Shown here in pieces: positions 34,477 through 42,068 of a stretch of 64,000 nucleotides of DNA. Origin of the DNA: Salinilacustrithrix sp034522155 (GTDB lineage: Bacteria; Actinomycetota; Acidimicrobiia; Acidimicrobiales; Salinilacustritrichaceae). Under the pieces are notes generated by a model. It was not told the origin of the DNA. It saw only the letters and a list, made by a program, of their open reading frames with translations, and ran no database searches. Position 1 is the first letter of the stretch; the number at the start of each line of letters is the position of its first letter. The stretch is from assembly GCA_034522155.1 (NCBI GenBank), contig JAXHLP010000005.1:124001-188000 (forward strand), given 5' to 3'. The position numbers and the translations under genes were made by a program.

Positions 34477-35087
34477 GATCCGTCCGGGCGCACGCCCCGC
34501 AGCCCTCGCCATGCGAGATCGGCGACCCGGACGGCCACCTGCTCCGGGTCGAGGTCGAGGCCGTCGTTCATCCAGTGCCGGCTGGTGCCCTCGGCGAGGC
34601 CGACGATGCCGTGGGCGAACAGGAGTCGTTCCTCGTCGGCCAGGCCGTCGATGCGGATGAGGTCGGCGATGACCGTGGCGATGGCTCGCTCGACCCGGGC
34701 GGCTTCCTCGGCGAACTCCGCGTCGCGGCGGGTGCCCCCGCCGAACATGAGTCGGTAGGCGGCTGCCTGGTCGGCGACGAATCGGAAGTAGGCGCGCAGG
34801 CCGTCCTCGACCTGCTCCCGCGGATGGTCGGCGCGGGCTGTGGCGAGCCGGATCTCCCGCATGAGCCGATCGCCGACGGTGCGGAGCAGCTCGAGGTAGA
34901 GGCTGCGTTTGGACTCGAAGTGCTGGTAGAGCACCGGCTTGGTGACCCCCGCCGCCTCGGCCACGTCGTTCATGGAGGTCAGGTGGAACCCGCGCTCGGC
35001 GAAGACGTGGAGGGCCACATCGAGCAGCTGTTCCTTGCGGCGTGGCGCCGGCAGTCGGGACGACATCGGTTCGATTGGTATCACCAT
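34473..35087 (-). CDS. TetR-family transcriptional regulator
   Basis: Up to 204 residues. The N-terminal helix-turn-helix is clear: EQLLDVALHVFAERGFHLTS, DVAEAAGVTKPVLYQHFESK, RSLYLELL. The C-terminal ligand domain is helical (LRAYFRFVADQAAAYRLMFG). VLYQHF and the ligand-domain layout resemble regulators of lipid or efflux genes. The ligand and target are unknown, and nothing here proves it binds either palindrome described at 1-9 kb or 25 kb. An alternative ATG at 35066 gives 197 residues. It is coupled to the SpoU gene. Confidence 0.9.
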   Translation of the reverse strand: MVIPIEPMSSRLPAPRRKEQLLDVALHVFAERGFHLTSMNDVAEAAGVTKPVLYQHFESKRSLYLELLRTVGDRLMREIRLATARADHPREQVEDGLRAYFRFVADQAAAYRLMFGGGTRRDAEFAEEAARVERAIATVIADLIRIDGLADEERLLFAHGIVGLAEGTSRHWMNDGLDLDPEQVAVRVADLAWRGLRGVRPDGS

Positions 35088-35147
35088 GGTCGACTCAGGG
35101 GCACATCGGCCCGGTGGCGGCGACCGGTGGCCGTGTCGGGCACTGTC

Positions 35148-35417
35148 TCAGCCGTCCCCCATCGTCGGCCGGCCCTGTTCACGGTCCTCCCGCTCCGCGG
35201 CCCGCACGGCGTAGCCGAACACGATCGCCGGGGCGAGGACGACGGACCCGACGACGAGCGCGGCCACGATCGGCCCCGTCACCGCGCCGTACCCGGCGAC
35301 GAGTCCCACGAGGAACAGGACGATCGCCACGCCGAAGGCGCCGTAGCCGGCCCGCTGGCCGATCTCGACGAGGCGAGCGATCCGCCGCCGGCGGTCGAGC
35401 ACCGGATCCTGGTCCAT
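35148..35417 (-). CDS. Small conserved two-helix membrane protein
   Basis: About 89 residues, opening MDQDPVLDRRRRIARL, then two hydrophobic helices (YGAFGVAIVLFLVGLVAGY and GPIVAALVVGSVVLAPAIVF) and a charged tail (REDREQGRP). Similar small proteins are widespread in actinobacteria and have no assigned function. A GTG at 35435 would add six residues. It lies upstream of the TetR-SpoU pair on the same strand. Confidence 0.68.
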   Translation of the reverse strand: MDQDPVLDRRRRIARLVEIGQRAGYGAFGVAIVLFLVGLVAGYGAVTGPIVAALVVGSVVLAPAIVFGYAVRAAEREDREQGRPTMGDG

Positions 35418-35490
35418 CGACAGATGCTCGCGCACGGGTCGTTCCCGGGGCGATCGTCGTCAGGGCGATACCTCGGTGCGGCAGTCTCGG

Positions 35491-35562
35491 TCAGACAGTG
35501 CGGACGCTGGAATCCGGGATCTCGGACAAGTTGATGGGCACCAACGGGGCCGGCACGTCCAC
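35491..35562 (-). CDS. Possible 21-23-residue small protein
   Basis: A short minus-strand frame ends PLVPINLSEIPDSSVRTV and a TGA. Two in-frame GTG codons (35562, 35556) could start it, and AGGAG lies 7 nt before the second. It sits in the otherwise empty 183-bp gap before folP, opposite its promoter. The sequence looks less random than neighbouring shadow frames, but this is a judgement without homology support. Confidence 0.2.
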   Translation of the reverse strand: MDVPAPLVPINLSEIPDSSVRTV

Positions 35563-35586
35563 GCTCCTGGTCTGGCAACGCGTCGG

Positions 35587-35592
35587 TACGCT
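35587..35592 (+). promoter_or_regulatory. -10 box TACGCT before folP
   Basis: TACGCT lies 8 nt before the GTG at 35601, with no Shine-Dalgarno, indicating a leaderless folP message. Confidence 0.45.
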
Positions 35593-35600
35593 CGGCTCCC

Positions 35601-36527
35601 GTGAGCCGCAGCTTCGTCGCACGCGGCCGGCCCGTCACCCTCGATGGCCCGGCGCTCATGGGCATCGTCAACGCCAGTCCCGAGTCGTTCTCGGGCGACG
35701 GTTCCACCAGCGTCGACCAGCAGGCCGCACTCGCCATCGAGCAGTTCGAGGCCGGCGCGCTCATGGTCGACCTCGGCGGCCAGTCGGCCAACACCAAGAC
35801 CCCCGAGCTGGACCCGGCCGTGGAGACCGCCCGGCTCGTGCCCCTCATCGAGACCATCCGCGCCAGCAGCGAGGGCTTGCTGTCGATCGACACCTACAAA
35901 CCCGCCGTCGCCGACGCCTGCCTGGCCGCCGGCGCCGACGTCATCAACGACGTCTCCGCCCTCCACGACCCCGACCTGGCCGAGGTCGTCGCCCGCCACG
36001 AGGCCGGATTCGTGCTGATGCACACGGTCGGGCCGCCGAAGATCAAGATCCTCGACCCCGACCTGTACCCCGGTGGGGTGGCTCCCGCCGTCACCGAGTT
36101 CTTCGACACCGAGCTCGCCCGGCTCGCCTCGGTCGGCGTCACCCCGGAGCGGGTGCTACTCGACCCGGGCGTCGACTTCTCGAAGACGCCGCGCCAGTCC
36201 GTCGAGCTCCTCCACGACATCGAGGTCCTCGACCGGTTCGACCGTCCGCTCCTGATGGCGTTGTCGAGGAAGGACTTCATCGGGGCCATCGCCGGCGTCG
36301 CCCCCCGACGTCGCGACCCGGGCACCCTGGCCGCCATGGCCGCGGTCGCGGCCCGCATCCCCGAGACCGTCTTCCGGATCCACGAGGTCGATGACGCCCG
36401 GCAGTTCCTCGATGTCCTCGGGGTGCTCGACGAGCCCGACCTGCTCCCCGCTGACGCGCAGCTCGCCCGTGGGCTGCGGCTCGAACGTACGGGATCCGCC
36501 CGCACCGATGCGCACCGCTCGTCGTGA
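35601..36527 (+). CDS. folP: Dihydropteroate synthase-like protein (divergent FolP)
   Basis: A 308-residue TIM-barrel protein of the dihydropteroate synthase family, which joins pterin pyrophosphate and p-aminobenzoate in folate synthesis. Family landmarks are GIVNASPESFSGDG, LLSIDTYKPAVADACLAAGA, DVINDVSA, LLDPGVDFSKTP and MALSRKDFIGAI. The loops that contact substrate differ from the norm: DLGGQSANTKTP replaces the usual D-[VI]-GGESTRPG, and SFSGDG replaces SFSDGG. It may therefore be a FolP2-like paralogue with altered or no DHPS activity. The start is the leaderless GTG. Its 3' 372 bp are also covered by an antisense frame. Confidence 0.82.
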   Translation: MSRSFVARGRPVTLDGPALMGIVNASPESFSGDGSTSVDQQAALAIEQFEAGALMVDLGGQSANTKTPELDPAVETARLVPLIETIRASSEGLLSIDTYKPAVADACLAAGADVINDVSALHDPDLAEVVARHEAGFVLMHTVGPPKIKILDPDLYPGGVAPAVTEFFDTELARLASVGVTPERVLLDPGVDFSKTPRQSVELLHDIEVLDRFDRPLLMALSRKDFIGAIAGVAPRRRDPGTLAAMAAVAARIPETVFRIHEVDDARQFLDVLGVLDEPDLLPADAQLARGLRLERTGSARTDAHRSS

Positions 36528-37058
36528 ACGGCGACCGCCCCGAGCGTGACGGGCCAGGTTGCCGCTGAGCGCCCCGATCCCCGCCAGCGCGATCAGGTCG
36601 CCGAAGGACATCGCCGCACCCGCGATCCGCACGGGGATGATGTCACCGAGGACGACCAACCGATCGCCGGTCCGCTCGAACCGGCGCCCCGCCCCCGGGT
36701 CGATGTCGGCCAACTCGTCGGCGTCGGCCACGCCGGCCTCGACGAGCGCCTCGGCCCGTACCGGCATGGCCCCGTGGGCCAGCACCGCCACCATGTTGGC
36801 CGCGAGCCCGATGGCGAGCACGCCCATGCCGCCCAGATGGAGGTTCGCCGCGGCGAACCCGGCCAACAGCGCCAGCGACGCGCCGAGGAACAGCCCCTGC
36901 ACCGACGTGGGGAACAGACCGAGCGCGACCTGCAACGCCACCCCAACCACGGCGACAACGGGGTAGACGAGTCGTGGGGTCGCCAGGTGGGCGCCGTGCG
37001 GTCGCCGGACCATGCCGACCATCGCACCCACCACACCGGCGACCAGGACGGGGACCAT
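36156..37058 (-). CDS. DUF5317 membrane protein with read-through tail antisense to folP
   Basis: The first ~171 residues fit DUF5317: hydrophobic helices MVPVLVAGVVGAMVGMV, LVYPVVAVVGVALQVALGLF, GLFLGASLALLAGFAAANL and MGVLAIGLAANMVAVLAHGA, then MPVRAEALVEAGV, and the C-terminal LGDIIPVRIAGAAMSFGDL. That domain ends at about 36545. No stop occurs there. The frame runs on antisense through the 3' part of folP to a TAG at 36156, adding ~130 charged residues with no recognised fold. Either the original stop was lost or the tail is translated as a long overlap. The function of DUF5317 is unknown. Confidence 0.68.
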   Translation of the reverse strand: MVPVLVAGVVGAMVGMVRRPHGAHLATPRLVYPVVAVVGVALQVALGLFPTSVQGLFLGASLALLAGFAAANLHLGGMGVLAIGLAANMVAVLAHGAMPVRAEALVEAGVADADELADIDPGAGRRFERTGDRLVVLGDIIPVRIAGAAMSFGDLIALAGIGALSGNLARHARGGRRSRRAVRIGAGGSRTFEPQPTGELRVSGEQVGLVEHPEDIEELPGVIDLVDPEDGLGDAGRDRGHGGQGARVATSGGDAGDGPDEVLPRQRHQERTVEPVEDLDVVEELDGLARRLREVDARVE

Positions 37059-37102
37059 CGGGATCGACGGTAATGCACCGGAGACGGCGCCTCCGGGAGC
37101 CG

Positions 37103-37417
37103 TCAGGGACCGTCGAGGACCACCGTGTCGAGAGCGTCGCACCCGGCGAAGATGTCGATCACCTCGGTGCGGACGTCGTCATCGTCGGTGTCGCCGGTCG
37201 CGGCGTCGAGGACCCGCTGGTAGGAGTCGTCGCCGAACGCGGCAGCCAGGCCGTCGGCCACGCAGGTGGCCTGGTCCTCGTCGAGTGCGCCGCCCGATTC
37301 TTCGATGAGGTCCTCGGCGAGGCGGTCCTCGTCCAGCGCGTCGCCGCTGCATGCCCCCAGCGTGAGCGCGGCCGAGGCGACGGCGATGGCGACCACTCGG
37401 GGCGGGCGTGGGATCAC
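37103..37417 (-). CDS. Small secreted lipoprotein, unknown function
   Basis: 104 residues from the GTG at 37417. The N-terminal signal MIPRPPRVVAIAVASAALTL leads into a lipobox LGAC, so the protein should be lipid-anchored outside the membrane. The mature part is acidic with two Cys (DEDQATCVADG and FAGCDAL) that may form a disulfide. The arrangement DEDRLAEDLIEESGG...CVADGLAAAFGDD resembles small actinobacterial lipoproteins without assigned role. A TACTCT box lies 6 nt before the start. Confidence 0.72.
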   Translation of the reverse strand: MIPRPPRVVAIAVASAALTLGACSGDALDEDRLAEDLIEESGGALDEDQATCVADGLAAAFGDDSYQRVLDAATGDTDDDDVRTEVIDIFAGCDALDTVVLDGP

Positions 37418-37423
37418 GGTCGG

Positions 37424-37429
37424 AGAGTA
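37424..37429 (-). promoter_or_regulatory. -10 box TACTCT before small lipoprotein gene
   Basis: TACTCT on the minus strand is 6 nt before the GTG at 37417, a leaderless arrangement. Confidence 0.4.
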
Positions 37430-37499
37430 AGGAGACGAACGGATGGGGGCAAGCGAAGCGGATGTCGGGGGTGACGGAGCGGTCAGGCAAGATGCTGGC

Positions 37500-38222
37500 G
37501 TGATCCGCACCGGCCGCGACGGCGAGGTCCTCGTCTGCACGCTCGATCGCCCCGAGCGCCGCAACGCCGTTGACGCCGAGCACATCCAGGGCATCATCGA
37601 CGCGTGCGAGAGCCTGGGCGAGGCGCGGGTCCTGGTCCTGCGGGCCGAGGGGTCGGCGTTCTGCGCGGGGGCCGACCTCAGCCACGTGGAGGATCAGGAG
37701 GCGGCGGCGACGGTGCGCACCATGCTCGATGCGCTCAGCACCCTGCCCGTGTGCACGATCGCCGCCGTGGAGGGTCCGGCGATGGGGGCGGGCTGCCAGC
37801 TCGCCCTGGCCTGTGACCTGCGCGTTGTCGGACCCCACGCCCGGTTCGGCATACCGTCGGCCAAGCTCGGGCTGATGGTCGATCACTGGACCATCGAGAA
37901 GCTCGCCCAGCTCGCCGGCCACGGCCACGCCCGGGCGGTCCTGCTGGCGGCGGCCACCGTCGATGCCGAGGCGGCGCTGCGCACCGGCTTCGCCCAGCGG
38001 GCCGGCACCGCCGACGACGCGGTGGCGTGGGCGCAGGAGATCGCCCGGCTCGCGCCGCTGTCGGTCGCCGGGCAGAAGCTGGCGCTCGACCGTCTCGTGG
38101 GGCGCGAGGTCGACGCCGACGACGTCCGCGCCGCGTTCGACCGGGTGTGGACGAGCGACGATCGGCTCGAGGGCATCCGTGCGTTCCGCGAGAAGCGCAG
38201 CCCCGAGTTCCGCGGGCGCTAG
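37500..38222 (+). CDS. Enoyl-CoA hydratase/isomerase family protein
   Basis: A 240-residue crotonase-fold protein. The oxyanion-hole segments are GSAFCAGADLSH and AVEGPAMGAGCQLALACD, followed by DLRVVGPHARFGIPSAKLGL. At the usual catalytic positions it reads SAKLGLMVDHWTIEKLAQ, lacking the PE pair of classical hydratases, as in several actinobacterial EchA paralogues, so hydratase activity is not assured. I use the GTG at 37500 because CAAGAT lies 6 nt upstream; an ATG at 37443 would add 19 unconserved residues. A beta-oxidation role is likely. Its stop overlaps the convergent septum-formation-like gene by 4 bp. Confidence 0.86.
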   Translation: MIRTGRDGEVLVCTLDRPERRNAVDAEHIQGIIDACESLGEARVLVLRAEGSAFCAGADLSHVEDQEAAATVRTMLDALSTLPVCTIAAVEGPAMGAGCQLALACDLRVVGPHARFGIPSAKLGLMVDHWTIEKLAQLAGHGHARAVLLAAATVDAEAALRTGFAQRAGTADDAVAWAQEIARLAPLSVAGQKLALDRLVGREVDADDVRAAFDRVWTSDDRLEGIRAFREKRSPEFRGR

Positions 38223-38740
38223 CCGCCGATCACGCCACGTCCCTCGAAGGCCTTGCCGCCCTCGGGATAGACGGCGCAGGCGACCTCGCGGTCGCCCTGC
38301 GACCAGGACTCCGCGGTCGGCCACACCGCGAGCAGGCCCACCGCCGCGGCCTCGCCCAGGTCCTCGAGGCGGCGGTTGCAGCCGCCATCGGCGGCGTCGA
38401 CGATGCGTTGTTGGCCCGGGAACCCGACGCCGTCGGTGTCGCCTTCGGCGCCGGGTCGTGCGTCGAAGTCGGCCGGCGCGAGCTCGAACGTCGCGAACAC
38501 CTCGATCTCGTGGGTGCTGGAGCAGTCGACGATCTCGGCGCTGTCGATCCGGGCTCGCTCGTGGGCCCCGACCACCAGCCCGGAGATGCAGTCGCCGGCG
38601 ACAAGCTCGGTGGCCGCGACCGGGCTGGGGGCCATCCGGGTGCTCGGCGTCGAGCTCGTCGACGCGGTGGCGTCCCCGCTGTCGTCGGCACACGCGAACG
38701 CGGCCAGCGCGAGGACGGTGGAGGCGAGGACACGGTGCAT
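38219..38740 (-). CDS. Septum-formation-like secreted/lipoprotein
   Basis: A 173-residue protein with an N-terminal signal (MHRVLASTVLALAAFAC) whose Cys17 may be a weak lipobox. A Ser/Thr-rich linker precedes a domain like actinobacterial Septum_form proteins: ELVAGDCISG, IVDCSSTHEIEVFATFEL, then WPTAESWSQGDREVACAVYP, with four Cys positioned for two disulfides. Relatives are linked to cell-envelope or septum function only by name. It is the second gene after the sortase gene on the same strand. Confidence 0.72.
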   Translation of the reverse strand: MHRVLASTVLALAAFACADDSGDATASTSSTPSTRMAPSPVAATELVAGDCISGLVVGAHERARIDSAEIVDCSSTHEIEVFATFELAPADFDARPGAEGDTDGVGFPGQQRIVDAADGGCNRRLEDLGEAAAVGLLAVWPTAESWSQGDREVACAVYPEGGKAFEGRGVIGG

Positions 38741-38746
38741 CGGCGA

Positions 38747-39721
38747 TCAGAAGTTGGAGGGCAGGAGGTCGGCGACGGCTCCGAACCACACGAACAGGGC
38801 CAGACCGAACGGCACGACGCCGAGGAGGTAGGACGGCCAGCGCCGCCACTTGCGGCTGAGTGCGTAGAACACGAGCCAGATGGCCAGCGCGATGAGGCCG
38901 AAGATGATCACCGGGGTGAGTGAGCCCTGCTCCGCGCCGTCGATGGTCTCGATGGTCTCGACGGTTTCGATGGTCTCGTCGGTCGAGCCCTCTCGCGGTG
39001 GCCGGGTCGTCGGTGCCGCTGGTTCCTCGTCCTCGGCCAACGACGCCGTGATGATGATCCGCTCGCGGGCGGAGTACTTGGGGTGACACGACGTGAGGGT
39101 CAACCGGTCGTCGCCCTTGTCCTCGAGCACGCCCACGTCGGTCGGCGACACGATCTCCTGCCCCATCACCTCGTAGGTGAACTCGCCCTGCGGGGTCGTG
39201 ACCACGATCTCGTCGCCCTCGGCCAGCTCGTCGACACGGTGGAACGGCGCGCCGTAGGTGGTCCGGTGTCCGGCGATGGCGGCGTTGCCCGACTGGCCCG
39301 GCGCCGGGGTCTCCGGGTAGTGGCCCGGTCCCTTGCGGAGATCGTCGCGCGAAGTGCCCTCGACCACGATCTTGTCGACGCCGATCGCGGGCATCTCGAG
39401 ACGGGCGAGCGGCTCACCCTGCTCGATCGGCGGCAGCTCGGGCAGCGTCGTCGTGATCGTGGTGGTCGTCGTGGTCGGGTCGGACGTGGTCTCCGGCGGC
39501 GGCGTCGAGCTCGTGGTCCGGTCGGATTCGAGCAGGGTCTCGAAGTCGCTCTCGAGGTCGTTCTGGGCGCGCGCTTCGGCCAGGTTCGTGCCCCAGAGCT
39601 GGTAGGCCACGAACAGGAGGATGATGACCCCCGTCCAGATCAGGAGGCGACCGACGCCACCGAGAAGCTTGGCCAACCGCACGGCCCCGAGCGTACGGGA
39701 GGTCGTCCGGGCCAACGGCAT
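38747..39721 (-). CDS. Class E sortase
   Basis: Up to 324 residues. An N-terminal transmembrane anchor (LLIWTGVIILLFVAYQLWG) is followed by a Thr-rich linker and the sortase barrel with catalytic His152 (AIAGHRTTYGAPFHRVDEL), Cys212 (TLTSCHPKYSARERI) and Arg219/221. TLTSCHPKYSARERI is typical of class E enzymes, which anchor LAXTG proteins to the cell wall in GC-rich actinobacteria. After the barrel there is an acidic repeat (ETIETVETIETID) and two or three C-terminal transmembrane helices, an unusual extra membrane domain. No LAXTG substrate is seen here. A GTG at 39682 is an alternative start. Confidence 0.88.
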   Translation of the reverse strand: MPLARTTSRTLGAVRLAKLLGGVGRLLIWTGVIILLFVAYQLWGTNLAEARAQNDLESDFETLLESDRTTSSTPPPETTSDPTTTTTTITTTLPELPPIEQGEPLARLEMPAIGVDKIVVEGTSRDDLRKGPGHYPETPAPGQSGNAAIAGHRTTYGAPFHRVDELAEGDEIVVTTPQGEFTYEVMGQEIVSPTDVGVLEDKGDDRLTLTSCHPKYSARERIIITASLAEDEEPAAPTTRPPREGSTDETIETVETIETIDGAEQGSLTPVIIFGLIALAIWLVFYALSRKWRRWPSYLLGVVPFGLALFVWFGAVADLLPSNF

Positions 39722-39744
39722 CGCCCCACCGCTGGCTCGGCGCC

Positions 39745-39773
39745 TTGGAGGCTCAACGAGGCGTCGGTAGCGT
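39745..39773 (+). promoter_or_regulatory. Promoter of the ccm operon (TTGGAG-N17-TAGCGT)
   Basis: A -35-like TTGGAG at 39745-39750 and -10 TAGCGT at 39768-39773 are spaced by 17 bp. The expected start is about 39780, a few bases before the ccmA ATG at 39787. Confidence 0.5.
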
Positions 39774-39786
39774 TGGCCAACCGCAT

Positions 39787-40473
39787 ATGGCGCCCGCCGT
39801 TCCCTCCGATGCGGTCGTGTTGCAGTCGGCAGTCGTGCTCCTCGACCGATTTCCCGCTCTCGCCGGCGTCGATCTCGACGTGGCCCGAGGCGAGATCGTG
39901 CTCCTGCGCGGGCCGAACGGTGCCGGCAAGACCACGTTGCTGCGGGCGTGCGCCGGCCTCGAGCGGGTGAGTCGCGGTTCGGCCCGGGTCCTCGGCGTCG
40001 ACGTGGTCACCTCGCCCCGTGCGGTCCGGCGTCGTGTCGGGATGCTGGCGCGCGACGAGGGTCTCTACGACGACCTCGATGCCGCGGCGAACGTCCGGTT
40101 CTGGGCGCGGGCGGCTGGTGCCGACGGCGATGACACCGACCGGGCCCTGGCGTGCTGTGGCATCGCCGGCCGTGTGGGCGCGGTTCCGGCCGCTCGTCTC
40201 TCCACCGGTCAACGTCGCCGGACCGCATTGGCGGTTCTGCTGGCCCGCCGCCCCGAGCTGTGGTTGCTCGACGAGCCCCACGCGGGCCTCGACCGGGCGG
40301 GCCGCGACCTGGTCGACGAGCTCGTCGTCGACGCCGCCCGGGCCGGGGCCACGGTTCTCTTCGCCAGCCACGAGCTCGAGCGGGCCGAGTCGCTGGCGAC
40401 CCGGATCGTGACCCTCGCCGGTGGTGTCGTCCGCACCGACACGGGAAGTCCGGAGGTGACCGGTGTTGGCTGA
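39787..40473 (+). CDS. ccmA: Heme exporter ATP-binding protein CcmA
   Basis: A 228-residue ABC ATPase that powers release of holo-CcmE in System I cytochrome c maturation. Walker A is GPNGAGKTTLL, the signature is LSTGQRRRTALAVLL, and Walker B is LWLLDEPHAGLD, followed by the switch His in FASHELERAE. It is the first gene of the operon; ccmB starts 11 bp inside its end. The order and partners (ccmB, C, E, F, G, H) make the call firm compared with a generic ABC ATPase. The frame extends to 39745 without conservation. Confidence 0.92.
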   Translation: MAPAVPSDAVVLQSAVVLLDRFPALAGVDLDVARGEIVLLRGPNGAGKTTLLRACAGLERVSRGSARVLGVDVVTSPRAVRRRVGMLARDEGLYDDLDAAANVRFWARAAGADGDDTDRALACCGIAGRVGAVPAARLSTGQRRRTALAVLLARRPELWLLDEPHAGLDRAGRDLVDELVVDAARAGATVLFASHELERAESLATRIVTLAGGVVRTDTGSPEVTGVG

Positions 40474-41131
40474 CGCACTGCTCATCGCGGGCAAGGACCT
40501 GCGCATCGAGCTGCGCTCCAAGGTCGGCCTCGGCCAGATGCTGCCGTTCGCCGTGCTGGTCCTCGTCCTGTTCGGACTGGCGCTCGACGCCGACGACGCC
40601 CTGCTGACCCGGGCGACACCCGGGCTGTACTGGATCGCCGTGCTCCTCGCCGGGCTGCTCGCGGTCCAGCGATCGTTCGCCGTCGAGGCCGCGCCGGGCG
40701 TGACCGACGCGCTCCGGCTGTCCGGGCTCGACCCGGCCGGCTACTTCCTCGGCAAGTTCGCCGCCATCGCGGCCCAACTCGTCGCTCTCGAGTTCGTGCT
40801 CGGGCTCGGCGTGGTGATCCTGTACGGGACCGAGCTCGGTGGGCCGGCACTGCTGTTCGCCGCGCTGGTGGGCGCGACCGTGTCGATCGCTGCCGCCGGT
40901 ACGCTCTACGGCGTGCTCGCCGCCGGTCTGCGGGTCCGGGACACGCTCGTGCCCCTCCTGCTGCTCCCGGCGCTTGCGCCGGTCCTCCTCGGCGCCACCC
41001 GGGCCACCGAAGCCGCTCTCGAGGGCGATTTGGGTGACGGGTGGGGCTGGTGTGGACTGCTCGCGCTGTTCGGTGTCCTGTACCTGGGCCTCGGCCTCCT
41101 GTTCTTCGGCACGCTCCTGGAGGAGACGTGA
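40463..41131 (+). CDS. ccmB: Heme exporter membrane protein CcmB
   Basis: A 222-residue inner-membrane permease-like subunit of the CcmABCD complex. It opens ALLIAGKDLRIELRSKVGLG and has six hydrophobic helices, among them LPFAVLVLVLFGLAL, LLAGLLAVQRSFAVE and LVPLLLLPALAPVLLGATRA. The family motif RSFAVEAAPGVTDALRLSG is visible. The start is a GTG inside ccmA, and its TGA overlaps the GTG of ccmC (GTGA). Confidence 0.92.
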   Translation: MLADALLIAGKDLRIELRSKVGLGQMLPFAVLVLVLFGLALDADDALLTRATPGLYWIAVLLAGLLAVQRSFAVEAAPGVTDALRLSGLDPAGYFLGKFAAIAAQLVALEFVLGLGVVILYGTELGGPALLFAALVGATVSIAAAGTLYGVLAAGLRVRDTLVPLLLLPALAPVLLGATRATEAALEGDLGDGWGWCGLLALFGVLYLGLGLLFFGTLLEET

Positions 41132-41910
41132 CAACCCTCACCCCCACCGGCTCCGACGCAACCCGCGAGCGTGCTGGCGCTCCGGTCGGCACCGGCTCGC
41201 GCGCCACCCGCGTCCTGGGCGTGCTGATCCTCGCCGGCTCGGCGCTCGGGGCCGTGCTCGGGCTGGTCACCAGCGATCCGGACGTGGTCCAGGGCGATGC
41301 CGTGCGCCTCTTCTACGTGCACGTTCCCGTCGTCACGGTGATGTACGTCCCCGTCGGGCTGTGCTGCCTGGGCTCGGTCATGTGGCTGCGCAAGCGGACC
41401 GACGGCTGGGACGCGCTGGCGTCGTCGTCGGCCGAGATCGCCGCGGTGTTCGTCGGGCTCGGCCTGGTCACCGGCTCGCTGTGGGGCGAGATCACCTGGG
41501 GCACGTACTGGACCTGGGACGCCCGGCTGACCTCCACGGCCCTGCTCTTCCTCCTGCTGCTCGGCTACCTGGCACTGCGCCGCTATCCGGCGGCGCCCGA
41601 CGCCCGCTCGAAGATCTCCGCCGTCGTCGGCATCCTGCTCGTGCCCAACGCGATCATCGTCCACTACTCCGTCGACTGGTGGCGATCGCTCCACCAACCG
41701 GCCACCCGCGGCTTCGACTGGGCGATCGACGGCAACCAGCTGTCGACCTACGCCGTCGCCCAGGTCGTGTTCCTCCTCCTGCTCGTGTGGCTCGCGATCC
41801 ACCGATTCCGCCTCGCTTGGCTCGAGCTCCAGGCCGAGCGACGCGATCTCGAGGTCGCCCTCGTCCAACGCGCGGCCGACGACGACTTCTCAGGAGGCCT
41901 CGGCGCATGA
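41128..41910 (+). CDS. ccmC: Heme transporter/handling protein CcmC
   Basis: A 260-residue membrane protein of the heme-handling family. It carries the tryptophan-rich periplasmic motif WGTYWTWDARLTS (residues 124-136), flanked by the heme-ligand histidines in LFYVHVPVV (His65) and IIVHYSVDWW. CcmC attaches heme to apo-CcmE. Six transmembrane helices are apparent, after a polar N-terminal extension of ~27 residues. The GTG start overlaps the ccmB stop by 4 bp, and its stop overlaps the next ATG in the same way. Confidence 0.93.
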   Translation: MTTLTPTGSDATRERAGAPVGTGSRATRVLGVLILAGSALGAVLGLVTSDPDVVQGDAVRLFYVHVPVVTVMYVPVGLCCLGSVMWLRKRTDGWDALASSSAEIAAVFVGLGLVTGSLWGEITWGTYWTWDARLTSTALLFLLLLGYLALRRYPAAPDARSKISAVVGILLVPNAIIVHYSVDWWRSLHQPATRGFDWAIDGNQLSTYAVAQVVFLLLLVWLAIHRFRLAWLELQAERRDLEVALVQRAADDDFSGGLGA

Positions 41911-42068
41911 TCCCCGAGCCGATGATCGTGGCCTACACCGACGTCGGGACCGTCGTCACCGGCTGGGGCATCACCACCGGGGTGATCGCCGCCTACGCCT
42001 GGTGGATGGTCCGCCGCGGCCGGCTGCTCAGCCGGTCCGTCCCGCCCGAGGACCGTCGATGGAGCTGA
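41907..42068 (+). CDS. ccmD: CcmD-like small membrane protein
   Basis: A 53-residue protein between ccmC and ccmE, the position of ccmD in System I operons. It opens MIPEPMIVAYTDVGTV, has one transmembrane helix (GWGITTGVIAAYAWWMV) and then a basic stretch RRGRLL, as in CcmD, the small subunit that helps release holo-CcmE from CcmABC. Sequence identity to known CcmD is weak, as it is for the whole family; position, size and topology carry the call. The ATG overlaps the ccmC stop (ATGA), and ccmE begins 10 bp before its stop. Confidence 0.75.
   Translation: MIPEPMIVAYTDVGTVVTGWGITTGVIAAYAWWMVRRGRLLSRSVPPEDRRWS

Noticed and set aside
34473..35087. The TetR-family gene as the regulator of the TCTGAC palindrome
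   Set aside because: It lies 26 kb from the nearest site, has no TCTGAC palindrome in its own upstream region, and is coupled to an RNA methylase gene; nothing in sequence links them.
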